A DNA stretch of 64,000 nucleotides from Planctomycetaceae bacterium (GCA_012729315.1 JAAYDI010000032.1:1-64000); one strand, 5' to 3'. Shown: positions 16,655 to 26,470, counted from the stretch's first letter. Numbers and translations are program-made. Notes: generated from the sequence alone by a model not told the origin.

Positions 16655-16712
16655 GGTGTTTCGGCACGAACATGAAGCCGAACGGGAACGCTGGCCAGGA
16701 GAACATCGCTGA
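16581..16712 (+). CDS. small charged protein, 43 aa
   Basis: ATG 16581 has GGGAGGA about seven bases upstream. The frame encodes a highly charged peptide (AEEEVAKREGVREVFRHEHE and similar) predicted helical. It overlaps the 3' end of the D2 gene by 74 bases and stops 15 bases before the ribbon-helix-helix gene. No family is recognised. The strong ribosome-binding site and position in the operon support it; the overlap and small size argue for caution. Confidence 0.4.
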   Translation: MTIPRGSSIPVRAEEEVAKREGVREVFRHEHEAERERWPGEHR

Positions 16713-16727
16713 CCGGGAGGTGCGCGT

Positions 16728-17054
16728 ATGGGACACACGAGTAAGACAATCACGTTTCGTCTGTCAGGCTCGCAGTATGACCAACTGGCGCGGGAAGCTG
16801 AGCTACGGGGAGTGTCAACGGGTGAGCTGGCGCGCCGGCTCGCACTCGAGACGTTGAATTCAGGACCGGATGACGGAGTGACCCGGCGGTTGATGGAGCT
16901 GCAACAGCAGCTGCGGCGTTTGCATCTTGCCGTTGCGCGAGCGTGTATGGTCTTGCTTATCGATGCCGGGCATTGTGAGGAAGCGGATGCGAAGCAATGG
17001 GTTAAGGATGAGCTGCTCAAGGATGTGGACGGTCGGGACAATCGGACGGGATGA
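16728..17054 (+). CDS. ribbon-helix-helix relaxosome accessory-like protein
   Basis: 108 residues. ATG 16728 follows GGGAGGTG with ideal spacing. Residues ~5-42 (KTITFRLSGSQYDQLAREA, then STGELARRLALE) fit an Arc/MobC-type ribbon-helix-helix: a basic beta strand then two helices. The rest is helical and Leu/Arg-rich, likely a dimer or tetramer interface. It precedes the MobF relaxase gene, the usual place for a TrwA-like protein that binds oriT and represses the transfer operon. The 227 bases between the two genes carry no convincing gene and are the natural place to look for oriT. Confidence 0.7.
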   Translation: MGHTSKTITFRLSGSQYDQLAREAELRGVSTGELARRLALETLNSGPDDGVTRRLMELQQQLRRLHLAVARACMVLLIDAGHCEEADAKQWVKDELLKDVDGRDNRTG

Positions 17055-17281
17055 GAATGCCAGTACCGAGGGTTGGCGATGGACGCCTGCCACGTGGGCG
17101 TGGATCGTTGAGGGGATATTCGATGTGGTGAAGACGCGGGCCCGGAATTGGATTTCCACGAGATGAGGAAGCATGAGACCTTGGCGAATAACAACGCGGG
17201 CTTTCTGGCAAATGGTTGTGAGCATACGCCGATGAGCGACGGTGACGGGACAACGAGTTGACGGGTGGGAGTCTCGAAACG

Positions 17282-19729
17282 ATGTTATCGATCGCCGCGA
17301 TCACGCGTGGACAAGAGGATTACTACCTCAACCTGGCGGCAGAGGATTACTACGTGGGCAGTAACGAAGGCGCCGGGATATGGATGGGTGCGGGAGCCGA
17401 AGCGTTGGGTTTACAGGGGTTGGTGACGGCGGAGGCATTACGGAATGTGCTTAGTGGTTTCTCGCCCGATGGCTCGACGAAGCTGGTACAGAATGCTGGC
17501 GCTGAGAAACGCGTGCCCGGCTACGATCTGACATTCTCATTACCCAAATCGGCCTCGGTGTTGTGGGCAGTCGGTGACTCGCGCGTACGGGAGATGATTG
17601 AGCACGCCCATAGGGCGGGCGTCGAGGCGGCCGTGCGCTTCCTGGAACGAACGAGCACGTTTACGCGAGTCGGCAAGGGGGGGCGCGCTCGCGTTCATGG
17701 CAAGCTGGTGGCGGCGGCTGTCGAGCACTTTGTGAGCAGATCACTCGATCCAGCGTGGCATTGCCATCTGTTGACCTTGAACATGGTGCTCCGGCCGGAC
17801 GGTGGTGCGGGGGCCATCGTGGGGCGGGAACTGTTCGCCGCCAAGATGGCGGCTGGAGCGCTCTACCGCGCGGAGGTGGCAGCGCAGTTAGAGCGGCGTC
17901 TTGGTCTGCGGATCTTGCGCGAGGGAAGGTGTTTCGAAGTGGCTGGTGTTCCAAAAGAGTTGCGCCGGGAATTCTCGAAGCGGCGGCAGATGATCGAAGC
18001 CGCGCTGCGTGAGCGAGGCGTACACGATGCGAAGGCAGCGGCTCTTGTGGCGATCGAGACCCGACAGCGCAAAGAAGAGGTAGCTCGCGATGAATTGCTG
18101 GAGAAGTGGCAGCGCACGGCTCAGGAGCACGGGTTCGGTCAGCAACAGGTGGAAGATTTGCTGAAACAACAGGAACCGCGAAAGGATCTGTCAGCGCGAG
18201 CCGAAACGGCGTTGCAGGAAGCCGTGAGCACGATTACGGATCAGCACAGTCACTTCACGGAACGTCAGTTGATTCGACACACAGCGGAAGCAAGCCAGGA
18301 TCGGTGCGTTGGGGCAGAGGTCGTTGAACATGTCGTTCGCCAGGCCATCACTCGGTCGGAACAAATTGTCAGTCTGGGCGTCGTTCATGGCGAGGAGCAG
18401 TATACAACACGGGAGATGCTGGAGCTGGAAGAAAAACTGCTCGCGATTGTCGAATCGTCCCAGAACGACACGCGGCACATCGCGCGGTCGCGGACCGTGG
18501 CAGCCGTGCAGGCGCAGCATCCGACGCTCAGCGACGAGCAGCGCAAGGCAATCGAACACGTCGCGCAAACGCCCGGAGCGGTGAAGGTCCTGTCCGGGCT
18601 GGCGGGAACGGGGAAGACCTTCGCGCTGGCCGCGTGCCGAGAGGTGTTCGAACGCGAAAACAAGAACGTCATCGGCGCGTGTTTGTCCGGAAAGGCAGCA
18701 GTGGAACTGGAACGTTCCGCCGGAATCCCGAGTGCGACGATTCACTCCCGCATACGCGATTTGGAAGCAGGACGAATGACGTGTAACTCCGACACCGTAT
18801 TGGTGGTCGACGAGGCCGGAATGGCGGGCACTCGGCAAACGGAGCGTCTGGCCCGCGAGGTCGTCGGAAAAGGCGGGCTGCTGATTTTGGCCGGGGATGC
18901 TCGCCAGTTACAGTCGATCGAGGTCGGGGGTCATTTCCAAGGCATCGGTAAACGGATTGGACAGGCGGACCTGCATGAGATCACGCGGCAGCGCGAGGAA
19001 TGGGCGCGGGAGGCAGTCAAGGAGATCGTGCAAGGCGAGGCGGCCAAGGTGTTGGGACGCTACGCCGCGCGGGACATGCTGACCGTGGCGGAGGATAGAC
19101 GAGAAGCGCGACAGCGGCTGGTTGAGGATTGGCGGCGGCTCGGCGGTGTGGAATCGCCGGCCGAACATCTGGCGCTGACCAGTTCGCGATTGGAGGCGGC
19201 CATACTGAACGAGAAGATGCAGGAGGAAAGAATGTTGCAGGGTAAGCTCTCGTCGCGGTCAGTCGCCGTGGGTGGATTGAACTTTCACGAGGGTGATCGG
19301 GTGCTCTTCACACGCAACAACCCCTTTTATGACGTGCGGAACGGCCAGATCGGTACCGTGCTCGAGGCGGACGAAGCACGTGAGAAGATAGTCGTCGAGC
19401 TGGATGGCGGAAAACGTGTGAGCGTGTACGTCGCGGAGTATCAGCATCTGCGCATGGGGTATACGGTGACCACCCATAGTGCCCAAGGTATGACAGCGCA
19501 AAACGTCTGGGTGCTGGTGGAACCGCTGCAGGATCGGGAAATGACATACGTGCAACTGTCGCGGGCCCGGGGCAATACTCGCATCTACATGGATCAAGAT
19601 GTCGCTGGACCGGAGCTGACGGAAATCGCGCGGCAGATGAGCCGTTCCCATCAGAAACTGTTGGCGCACGACGTCGCCGCGCAAGCGGACGCGGTCCGAC
19701 CGCAAGTCCGCGGGGAACTTGAGAGGTAG
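17282..19729 (+). CDS. MobF-family (TrwC/TraA-like) conjugative relaxase-helicase
   Basis: 815 residues from ATG 17282 (MLSIAAITRGQEDYYLNL, the family's usual N-terminus). Relaxase: two tyrosine pairs (14-15 and 23-24) that would nick oriT and hold the DNA 5' end, YDLTFSLPKSASVLW, and the metal-binding HUH triad His149, His160, His162. Helicase: Walker A GLAGTGKT (439-446), VDEAGM with Asp510-Glu511, and late motifs TTHSAQGMTAQ and YVQLSRARG. By family, the protein nicks and unwinds one strand and pilots it into a recipient. The full relaxase-helicase layout appears intact. It stops six bases before the coupling-protein gene. Confidence 0.93.
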   Translation: MLSIAAITRGQEDYYLNLAAEDYYVGSNEGAGIWMGAGAEALGLQGLVTAEALRNVLSGFSPDGSTKLVQNAGAEKRVPGYDLTFSLPKSASVLWAVGDSRVREMIEHAHRAGVEAAVRFLERTSTFTRVGKGGRARVHGKLVAAAVEHFVSRSLDPAWHCHLLTLNMVLRPDGGAGAIVGRELFAAKMAAGALYRAEVAAQLERRLGLRILREGRCFEVAGVPKELRREFSKRRQMIEAALRERGVHDAKAAALVAIETRQRKEEVARDELLEKWQRTAQEHGFGQQQVEDLLKQQEPRKDLSARAETALQEAVSTITDQHSHFTERQLIRHTAEASQDRCVGAEVVEHVVRQAITRSEQIVSLGVVHGEEQYTTREMLELEEKLLAIVESSQNDTRHIARSRTVAAVQAQHPTLSDEQRKAIEHVAQTPGAVKVLSGLAGTGKTFALAACREVFERENKNVIGACLSGKAAVELERSAGIPSATIHSRIRDLEAGRMTCNSDTVLVVDEAGMAGTRQTERLAREVVGKGGLLILAGDARQLQSIEVGGHFQGIGKRIGQADLHEITRQREEWAREAVKEIVQGEAAKVLGRYAARDMLTVAEDRREARQRLVEDWRRLGGVESPAEHLALTSSRLEAAILNEKMQEERMLQGKLSSRSVAVGGLNFHEGDRVLFTRNNPFYDVRNGQIGTVLEADEAREKIVVELDGGKRVSVYVAEYQHLRMGYTVTTHSAQGMTAQNVWVLVEPLQDREMTYVQLSRARGNTRIYMDQDVAGPELTEIARQMSRSHQKLLAHDVAAQADAVRPQVRGELER

Positions 19730-19735
19730 ATACGC

Positions 19736-21784
19736 ATGCCAAGCACCGGACTCTTGCGTTTGTGCCTGTTCGCGAGCGCCTGCTCGATCGGCATGCTCGT
19801 TGCGTGCTTGCTGACAGTCGTCGGGTGGTCGGGTGGGTTCTCGGTCGTGACCGGCACGGTGTGTGCATTCGTCGCGTGGCGCCGTCAACGGGCGCACTTT
19901 CAGGTGTTGGTGGCCACGATCGATCGGGGTAGGGGGAACTTGGGTGAACGACAAGTGATGATGGCCCGCCGCGCCGCGATTGTGACGTGGTCCAGTGTGG
20001 GCGGCGCTGTCGGCGGTTACGTTGTCGGCTGCGTCCTGTTCTTTAACAGTTCGCCGATCGCGCTGATCCTACGTAGCAGTCGATCGCTCGAGCCGATGGT
20101 TGCACCTGATGTCCACTCACACGGGGGTTCGCGATATGGCCCGTGGTATGAGTACTATCCGCCTGAGAAGCCGGGTGTGCTGGGGATGCTGCGCTATGTG
20201 TCGGCGGTGGGCAGTGGGTTGGTGGTAGGTTGGCTTGTCCGCTCAAAGTACGTCCCCCCAAGAGGGCGACGAGGTATCATGCGAGGTCGGGTGTTGCTCG
20301 GTTACAGCGACGCCATTTACATCAGCCAACGTTGTCTGCCGGCAAGAGACCCCGGGCTGTCGTGGGGCGGGGTACGACTTCCGACGATCGCCGCCGCTTC
20401 GCACTTCTGTGCCGTCGGGACAACCGGCAGCGGAAAGACGTTGACCCTGCGGATGTTGATGCAGGACGCACTCACATCGATCGGCCGTGGGGCGAATTGC
20501 CGAGCACTGGTGTACGACGCCAAACAGGACATGTTGCCGTATTTACGAGGGATGGGCCTGCGCTGCGAGGTATACATCCTGAACGCGTTCGACCTGCGCG
20601 GCGCGGCGTGGGACATGGGGGCGGACTGCGACTCGCCAGCGGTAGCAATGCAGATCGCCTCCATTCTGATTCCCGAGGAGGACAACGCCAATCGCTTCTT
20701 TCCGGACGCCAGTCGGCATTTGCTGTCGGGTGCATTGACATCCCTCATCAAGAGCTGCCCCGGCAGGTGGGATTTTCGGGACGTCGTGTTGGCCATGCAG
20801 AGCGCCAACGCGATCCGTGCCCTGGTCGAACGCGTCCCCGAAACACAACACCTTGTGCAGTATTTCGCGGAACAGCGCACGTTCTCCAATATCTTGAGCA
20901 CGTTATCGACGAAAATGGCTCCTTTCGAGCCCGTCGCGGCCGCATGGAGCCGGGCTCGACGGAAAGTCAGTCTGGCTGAATGGGTCCGAGGCGAATCGGT
21001 TCTGTTGTTGGGGAACTATGAGCGGGCGCGATACGCGTTGGACGCCGTCAACCGAGTTATCTTCCGGCGTGCCAGCGAGTTGTTACTTGAGGAGAATGAA
21101 TCGAATCGCGCGAAACGAACTTGGCTGTTCCTGGACGAAACGAAGGAATGTGGCGCCTTGGATGGCCTGTCATCGCTGTTAACCAAAGGCCGCTCTCGCG
21201 GCGTGTCGGTGGTGATCGGGTTCCAGGATATCGAGGGTTTGCGGGAAGTGTACGGGGAGCGAATCGCGAATGAAATGGTCGCTCAATGCGGGAACAAGGC
21301 GATCCTGCGACTGGAAAGCCCGGAAACAGCCCGGTGGGCCAGTGCGGTGGCCGGGGAGTGCGAGCGCTACGAATACCAGACAAGCTACGCAACAAGCCCT
21401 CAAGGCAGAACGAGGACGGTGAGCGAACAGCTCGTCAAGCGAGAAGCAGTACTGCCGTCGGAATTCATGGACCTGTTGCCGACAAATCGGGCGCACGGGC
21501 TCACGGGATACTTCATGAGCCCCTATATCGGCGTTTATCGCGCGACCATTCCCGGCGAAGAGCTTGATCGACGGCTCAAACCGCGCGACGTGGCGGTGGG
21601 TGACTTCGTGCCACGCCCCCGGGAGCATGAATACCTTCACCCGTGGACGCCTGAGGATTGCCGACGGTTGGGTTTAGACCCCGACGTGGCCGTGATTGGC
21701 GGTGGTGCCGGACCCAGCCCGGAGAGCCCGCCGAAGCGTGTTCCGAAAATCGTGGGTGCGGATCGCAGAAGGAGACTTCCATGA
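19736..21784 (+). CDS. type IV coupling protein (VirD4/TraD-like)
   Basis: 682 residues. Two N-terminal membrane regions (LFASACSIGMLVACLLTVVG with the following segment; then GGAVGGYVVGCVLFF) precede a cytosolic RecA-like ATPase: Walker A GTTGSGKT (228-235), YDAKQDM, and WLFLDE Walker B with TKGRSRGVSVVIGFQDI, characteristic of TraD/TrwB. It would link the relaxase-bound strand to a secretion channel. No VirB-type channel genes are present here. Its stop overlaps the next gene's start (ATGA). Confidence 0.9.
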   Translation: MPSTGLLRLCLFASACSIGMLVACLLTVVGWSGGFSVVTGTVCAFVAWRRQRAHFQVLVATIDRGRGNLGERQVMMARRAAIVTWSSVGGAVGGYVVGCVLFFNSSPIALILRSSRSLEPMVAPDVHSHGGSRYGPWYEYYPPEKPGVLGMLRYVSAVGSGLVVGWLVRSKYVPPRGRRGIMRGRVLLGYSDAIYISQRCLPARDPGLSWGGVRLPTIAAASHFCAVGTTGSGKTLTLRMLMQDALTSIGRGANCRALVYDAKQDMLPYLRGMGLRCEVYILNAFDLRGAAWDMGADCDSPAVAMQIASILIPEEDNANRFFPDASRHLLSGALTSLIKSCPGRWDFRDVVLAMQSANAIRALVERVPETQHLVQYFAEQRTFSNILSTLSTKMAPFEPVAAAWSRARRKVSLAEWVRGESVLLLGNYERARYALDAVNRVIFRRASELLLEENESNRAKRTWLFLDETKECGALDGLSSLLTKGRSRGVSVVIGFQDIEGLREVYGERIANEMVAQCGNKAILRLESPETARWASAVAGECERYEYQTSYATSPQGRTRTVSEQLVKREAVLPSEFMDLLPTNRAHGLTGYFMSPYIGVYRATIPGEELDRRLKPRDVAVGDFVPRPREHEYLHPWTPEDCRRLGLDPDVAVIGGGAGPSPESPPKRVPKIVGADRRRRLP

Positions 21785-22530
21785 GCAGTACGACGACCGA
21801 TGCGACCGGCGAACACGCCGAGGCCGCGAAGCAGATGGTGGCGGCCGCGCGGACGCTACACAGTCTGTTCTATCCGCCCGGGATACGGTTGGATCTGACA
21901 CGCAAGATGCACGATGGCGTCGTGGTGCGGCACTTGCTCTTGCACAGCGAGCGCCTGCTCGACTGGTTGATTCGGCCCGTGCTGTTGGCGCCGTTGGTGA
22001 TCGTGGGACTGCGCGCGGATCCCACCGACTTCGGCGCGAGTATGCCGGCGGTGGCCGTGCTGGCGTGGATCTATACGATGGTCTGCTCGGGTGCGTTGCA
22101 GCTCGGTCGCGAATTCCTCATGCACGTCCAAGTCGCGCCCCATCTCGGCGGAGTGCCGTTGGCCAACCAGGCGGAACAGCGGGCATCGTACGCCCGTGTT
22201 CGGCGGTGGTTGGAGATGAACCGCCTGGCTGGCGAGCGCGCCATACGATGGGTGTGGGATCGTCGCAGCCGGCGGGTTTTCGATCACCTCTATGAGGTGG
22301 TGACTCGACGAGCCAACGGGTGGCCACATTCCGAGCTCGAAAGCACGGAAATCAGGGACGAAGACCGCGAAGCGTTTGAACAGGTGTTGACGCTGTTGGA
22401 AGAGGTGCCGCAGTGTGCCGGCGCGATAGCGTTTGTTCGCAAATACTGGCTGTTGGTAACACTGCAGGATGCCTTGTTGGCCTGCTCGGTATTTTGTTTG
22501 TCGTTGTGTTGGAACGCGTTTGTGTGGTAA
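21781..22530 (+). CDS. membrane protein of unknown function in transfer operon
   Basis: 249 residues from ATG 21781, which overlaps the coupling-protein stop by four bases; AAGGAG lies seven bases upstream. Three hydrophobic segments are visible: LLDWLIRPVLLAPLVIVG, AVAVLAWIYTMVCSGALQ and the extreme C-terminus (LLVTLQDALLACSVFCLSLC). A charged domain of ~100 residues lies between the second and third. No family is recognised. Its position suggests a partner of the coupling protein or an entry/surface-exclusion function, but that is conjecture. Confidence 0.7.
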   Translation: MSSTTTDATGEHAEAAKQMVAAARTLHSLFYPPGIRLDLTRKMHDGVVVRHLLLHSERLLDWLIRPVLLAPLVIVGLRADPTDFGASMPAVAVLAWIYTMVCSGALQLGREFLMHVQVAPHLGGVPLANQAEQRASYARVRRWLEMNRLAGERAIRWVWDRRSRRVFDHLYEVVTRRANGWPHSELESTEIRDEDREAFEQVLTLLEEVPQCAGAIAFVRKYWLLVTLQDALLACSVFCLSLCWNAFVW

Positions 22531-22594
22531 TGGTCGGGTGGCTTGGGTAGGGAGAGGTAACGGAGGCGAGGTGTCGATTCAAGGGGGACAATGC

Positions 22595-25012
22595 ATGGCA
22601 GAGAGGAATCATCGAGAAAGGGCTGTGGGAGGATCGAACGGGGGTGAGTTTAGCAGCAACGCGCTGAGGGTGCTGAGTGAACGGTATTTCGCGCGCGATG
22701 CCGACGGCCAAATCACCGAGAATGTCGACGAGCTGTTCCATCGCGTGGCGCGGAACGTCGCCGGCGTGGAGGAACAGTGGAGTGTGTCGCGAGAAGAGAT
22801 CGATGATCTGGAGCGGGCGTTCCACGATCAAATGATCGGGAGGCGGTTTCTGCCCAACTCGCCTACGCTGATGAATGCGGGTCGATCTCTTGGCATGCTT
22901 TCGGCATGCTTTGTGTTGCCGTTGGAAGACTCCATTCCGGACATCATGGATACCGCTCGCCAGATCGCGTTTGTCCAGCGGGCTGGTGGCGGGACGGGCG
23001 TTGATCTGTCGCGATTGCGACCGAACGGGTCCATTGTCAGGTCCTCGGGAGGGACCACGGCCGGTCCGCTGGCGTTCCTGCAGATGTTCTCCGGAGTGAC
23101 GGACGCGATCCAGCAGGGGGCTTTTCGACGAGGGGCGAACATGGGGGTCCTGCGGGTGGATCATCCGGACATCCTGGCGTTCATCGATCTCAAGTCGGAC
23201 CTGACCAAGATCAACAACTACAACTTGTCGGTCGCCGTCACCGACACATTTATGGCGGCGGTCCGGGACACGCCGCATACGGCACACGCCGTGGTGAACC
23301 CGCACACGGGAAGAACCGGATGGCTGCGACGTGATCGCGGGGTGACCGAGTACGAGCCGGAATCGCAACCGGACATCGCGGTCCATTGGACCATCGGGGA
23401 AGTGTGGAGCCGCATCGTGCGGCGGGGCTGGGAAGCGGGCGATCCGGGGCTGCTGTTCATTGACGAAGTGAACCGGCATAACCCCGTACCGAAATTGGGC
23501 CCGATTCGGGCCACGAATCCTTGCGGCGAACAACCGCTGCTGTCGTACGAGGCGTGCAACTTGGGATCGATCAATCTCTCGGCGTTTGTTCACGCCGACA
23601 CGGCCAACCGGGGCCGGGAGCTGCTGGATTGGGACCGGCTTGAGGAGACCGTCGCGTTGTCGGTGCGGTTCTTGGATGACGTGGTGGAGGCGAACCGGTA
23701 CCCGACGCCCGAGATCCACGAGGCCACCCACCGGACGCGGAAGATTGGTCTGGGGGTCATGGGCTTCGCGGACCTGTTGTACGAGGTGGGAATCGCCTAT
23801 GACTCGGAACGGGCACTCGAGGCCGCCGAACGCATCGGGGGATTCATCCAGCGGGCGGGATGGTCCGCCAGTGAACGATTGGCGGCCGTCCGGGGCGTGT
23901 TTCCGGTGTGGGAGGGTAGCGTCTGGAACGGGGATCGCGACGGACGGCCGATGCGGAACGCGCAGGTGACGTGCATTGCGCCGACCGGCACGATTTCGAT
24001 CCTGGCCAGGTGTTCCTCGGGGATTGAACCGGTCTTCTCGCTGGTGTTTGATCGCCACGTGCTGGGCGGGCAGAAGCTGATCGAGGTCAATCCGGTCTTC
24101 GAGCGTGTTCTGCGTGAGCATTTCGGGGACGAGGAGAAGGTTCACAGGATCCTGGAGCACGCGGGACAGCATGGATCGATTCAGGACCTCGAGGAAGTGC
24201 CCCGGGAGATCAAGGCGGTGTTTCGGACCGCGCGGGATGTGTCGCCGGAGTGGCACGTGCGGATGCAGGCTGCCTGGCAGCGCCACACGGATGCGGCGGT
24301 CAGCAAGACGATCAACCTGCCGACCTCGGCCACGATCGCGGAAGTGGAGGCGGCATACCTGTTGGCACACGAGCTCAACTGCAAGGGAATCACGGTCTAC
24401 CGGGACGGCTCCCGACCGCTGCAGCCGATGGCGCTCGCTACCGGTGCGAGCGAAGAAGAGCCGAAGACGTCGCCGCTGCGTCCGGTGAGGCTGCCCGAAG
24501 TGATCCCCTCGGTGCGGCTGCGACAGGTGACGCCGTTCGGCAACATGCACGTGCATATCAGTGTGGAGCCGGGCACGGGGCGCGAACGCGAGGTGTTCGC
24601 GCAGCTCGGCAAGGGAGGCGATCTGGCCAACGCCGATCTGGAGGCGGTCTCCCGACTCGTGTCCTTATTGCTCCGCTCGAACGGAGACTTGCGGATGGTG
24701 ATCGATCAGCTGGAAGGAATTGGCTCCAGCCTGTCGATCGCCGCGCAAGGTGGCCGTGTTCGCTCCCTGGGCGACGGGCTGGCGCGGGTGCTCAGTAGAT
24801 ATCTGCGGGTGAAGGAGACCCACGGGCTGGAGGCGTTGCTGTCGGGGCGCGTGACATGCCTGGATACGACGGAGCCATCGGAGACGCGGCCGCCGGAAGT
24901 GGCCCAGGAGCGTCTGTTCAAGATCAAATGTCCCGAGTGCGATGGAGCCGGGACGCTGGCGTTCGAGGAGGGGTGCTTGAAGTGCCACGCCTGTGGCTTC
25001 TCGCAATGTTGA
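22595..25012 (+). CDS. nrdJ: adenosylcobalamin-dependent (class II) ribonucleotide reductase
   Basis: 805 residues. ATG 22595 follows AAGGGGG. Diagnostic segments include LPNSPTLMNAGRSLGMLSAC, QRAGGGTGVDLSRLRPNG, the substrate-site NPCGEQPLLSYEACNLGSIN, APTGTISILARCSSGIEPVF and YRDGSRPLQP. The last 30 residues contain CPECDG and CHACGFSQC, the zinc-finger-like cysteine tail that regenerates the active site in NrdJ. The enzyme reduces ribonucleotides to deoxyribonucleotides using a B12 radical and needs no oxygen. It lies inside the transfer operon directly upstream of a primase, so the element probably carries it to supply dNTPs for its own DNA synthesis. Identification is secure. Confidence 0.95.
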   Translation: MAERNHRERAVGGSNGGEFSSNALRVLSERYFARDADGQITENVDELFHRVARNVAGVEEQWSVSREEIDDLERAFHDQMIGRRFLPNSPTLMNAGRSLGMLSACFVLPLEDSIPDIMDTARQIAFVQRAGGGTGVDLSRLRPNGSIVRSSGGTTAGPLAFLQMFSGVTDAIQQGAFRRGANMGVLRVDHPDILAFIDLKSDLTKINNYNLSVAVTDTFMAAVRDTPHTAHAVVNPHTGRTGWLRRDRGVTEYEPESQPDIAVHWTIGEVWSRIVRRGWEAGDPGLLFIDEVNRHNPVPKLGPIRATNPCGEQPLLSYEACNLGSINLSAFVHADTANRGRELLDWDRLEETVALSVRFLDDVVEANRYPTPEIHEATHRTRKIGLGVMGFADLLYEVGIAYDSERALEAAERIGGFIQRAGWSASERLAAVRGVFPVWEGSVWNGDRDGRPMRNAQVTCIAPTGTISILARCSSGIEPVFSLVFDRHVLGGQKLIEVNPVFERVLREHFGDEEKVHRILEHAGQHGSIQDLEEVPREIKAVFRTARDVSPEWHVRMQAAWQRHTDAAVSKTINLPTSATIAEVEAAYLLAHELNCKGITVYRDGSRPLQPMALATGASEEEPKTSPLRPVRLPEVIPSVRLRQVTPFGNMHVHISVEPGTGREREVFAQLGKGGDLANADLEAVSRLVSLLLRSNGDLRMVIDQLEGIGSSLSIAAQGGRVRSLGDGLARVLSRYLRVKETHGLEALLSGRVTCLDTTEPSETRPPEVAQERLFKIKCPECDGAGTLAFEEGCLKCHACGFSQC

Positions 25013-25077
25013 TCGTTGGGCCGGCCGGTGGCTGAATCGGCGGCCGGTTGCCTGGCCCAACGGTCGGGAGGGGGTTC

Positions 25078-26052
25078 GTGACAGTAACGCTGGACGCGGA
25101 GAGGGAAAGGTTGGATCGGTTCTTGTCGGCCCTGTTTCTGCCGGAGGAGCTGATCGAGCTCCGCTTCATCGAGACGTGGATAGCGCGAGGGAAGAAGCGA
25201 AGCTGTGTCGCGCGCGCCGCCGAGTGGGCGCGGCGTGCGGATGTGGTGGCGTCCTATGCCGATCTGCGCGAATTCGCGAGCGGTTCGCGGGCGAATATCT
25301 TCTTCGGAGTCTGCCCTCGGTCGCGGCGCGGGGACAGCTCGGATATCAGCATCGGGACCATTCGCTGCGCCTGGTGCGACATGGATGACGTCAGCGTGGA
25401 CGAGGCTTGGGCGCGATGGTCGCGGGCGGGCGTCGCGCACCCCTCCGCGGTGGTCATCAGCGGGTCGGGGGTGCACGGGTACTGGTTGCTCGAGCGGGAT
25501 TTGGTTGCGGCGGACGAGCGAGCCCGGTTCGTGGGGATGCTGCCGTACTTTTACGCGGATTTTGGTGGTGATCACGTGCAGAACATCTCCCGCATGATGC
25601 GTGTGCCGGGGACGTTGAATTACAAGGACGCGCGGAACGGCCGACCGCCGAAGCCGTGCACGCTCTGTGTCTGCGAGGCGAACGCGCGGTATCCCCTGGA
25701 AGCGTTTTCCCGGTGGTTCGAGCAGGCGGCGAAAGCGCGGTCGGACGAAGAAGGTCGTAACGTCCGCACGATCGCGACTCGTCTGTCCGGCGACGAGGCT
25801 CGGGCCCGCGAGGCGGAAGTGGCGGACATCGCCCGCCGGCTCGATTTGCCGACGGGTGACCGGAGTCGTCGCGACTTCGCCGTCATCTGTGAGCTTCTGC
25901 GGCTGGGGCTCACCAAGGAGGAAATCTGGAATACCGTCTCCGGCCGCAGTAAGTTCGCGACGGCCGGGCGTCGCTACTTCGATCGGACCATGACCAGTGC
26001 GGAGAGGATCGTACTTCGAGACGGGATGGAGGAACAAGAATCATCGGCGTGA
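25078..26052 (+). CDS. RepB-type/AEP-like DNA primase
   Basis: 324 residues from GTG 25078, with GGAGG six bases upstream. It has the archaeo-eukaryotic-primase pattern of plasmid and phage primases: CDMDD (Asp101-x-Asp103) as metal-binding pair, SGSGVHGYWLL (His133) as the S-x-H-type motif, and a RMMRVPGTLNYKD segment common in RepB primase domains. The C-terminal ~100 residues (RRLDLPTGDRSRRDFAVICE) resemble the PriCT helical domain. It would prime the complementary strand after transfer or drive element replication. It follows nrdJ by 65 bases. Confidence 0.82.
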   Translation: MTVTLDAERERLDRFLSALFLPEELIELRFIETWIARGKKRSCVARAAEWARRADVVASYADLREFASGSRANIFFGVCPRSRRGDSSDISIGTIRCAWCDMDDVSVDEAWARWSRAGVAHPSAVVISGSGVHGYWLLERDLVAADERARFVGMLPYFYADFGGDHVQNISRMMRVPGTLNYKDARNGRPPKPCTLCVCEANARYPLEAFSRWFEQAAKARSDEEGRNVRTIATRLSGDEARAREAEVADIARRLDLPTGDRSRRDFAVICELLRLGLTKEEIWNTVSGRSKFATAGRRYFDRTMTSAERIVLRDGMEEQESSA

Positions 26053-26155
26053 GTGGGAACGGCACCGGTACAGTCCATCAGCCATCCGCTGAGCGGGGAC
26101 GACCGCCGTTCCTGGCAGGTTCATTACACGTAACCCGTGACTGACTGAAGACGTC

Positions 26156-26425
26156 ATGCAGGCTGACCATCACCGCGAACGGCCCAGCGGTGCGAAGGAG
26201 CAGCTCTTGAGGGTCAAGGAGGTGGCCGAACGTCTGGGATGTTCGCACAACAACGTTTACGCACTGATCAATCGCGGTTTTCTGCCCGTGGTTCGTATCG
26301 GACGTTCGAAAGGATATCGCGTCGATTCGCGGGACCTCGACGAGTTCCTTCAGCGACGGAAAGTCCAATACGAGTCAGCAGAACCTGATCGTGCGCGCCC
26401 GCAGCTCAGGCACCTGAAGTTGTGA
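26156..26425 (+). CDS. excisionase-like helix-turn-helix protein
   Basis: 89 residues. The core LLRVKEVAERLGCSHNNVYA then VVRIGRSKGYRVDSRDLDEF is the HTH_17/MerR-like winged helix of excisionase-family proteins. Such small proteins often steer a tyrosine integrase towards excision or regulate the element. It is the last plus-strand gene of the block and faces the integrase gene, matching an xis-int arrangement. An alternative is a transcription regulator. Confidence 0.8.
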   Translation: MQADHHRERPSGAKEQLLRVKEVAERLGCSHNNVYALINRGFLPVVRIGRSKGYRVDSRDLDEFLQRRKVQYESAEPDRARPQLRHLKL

Positions 26426-26470
26426 TGGTTCTGCACATCCGCGTCCAGCATATCGACCGACATCCCCAGT

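Noticed and set aside
22352-24556. 734-codon minus-strand frame opposite nrdJ
   Set aside because: The plus strand encodes an unmistakable class II reductase; the antisense frame is rich in Arg, His and Pro and has no family features.
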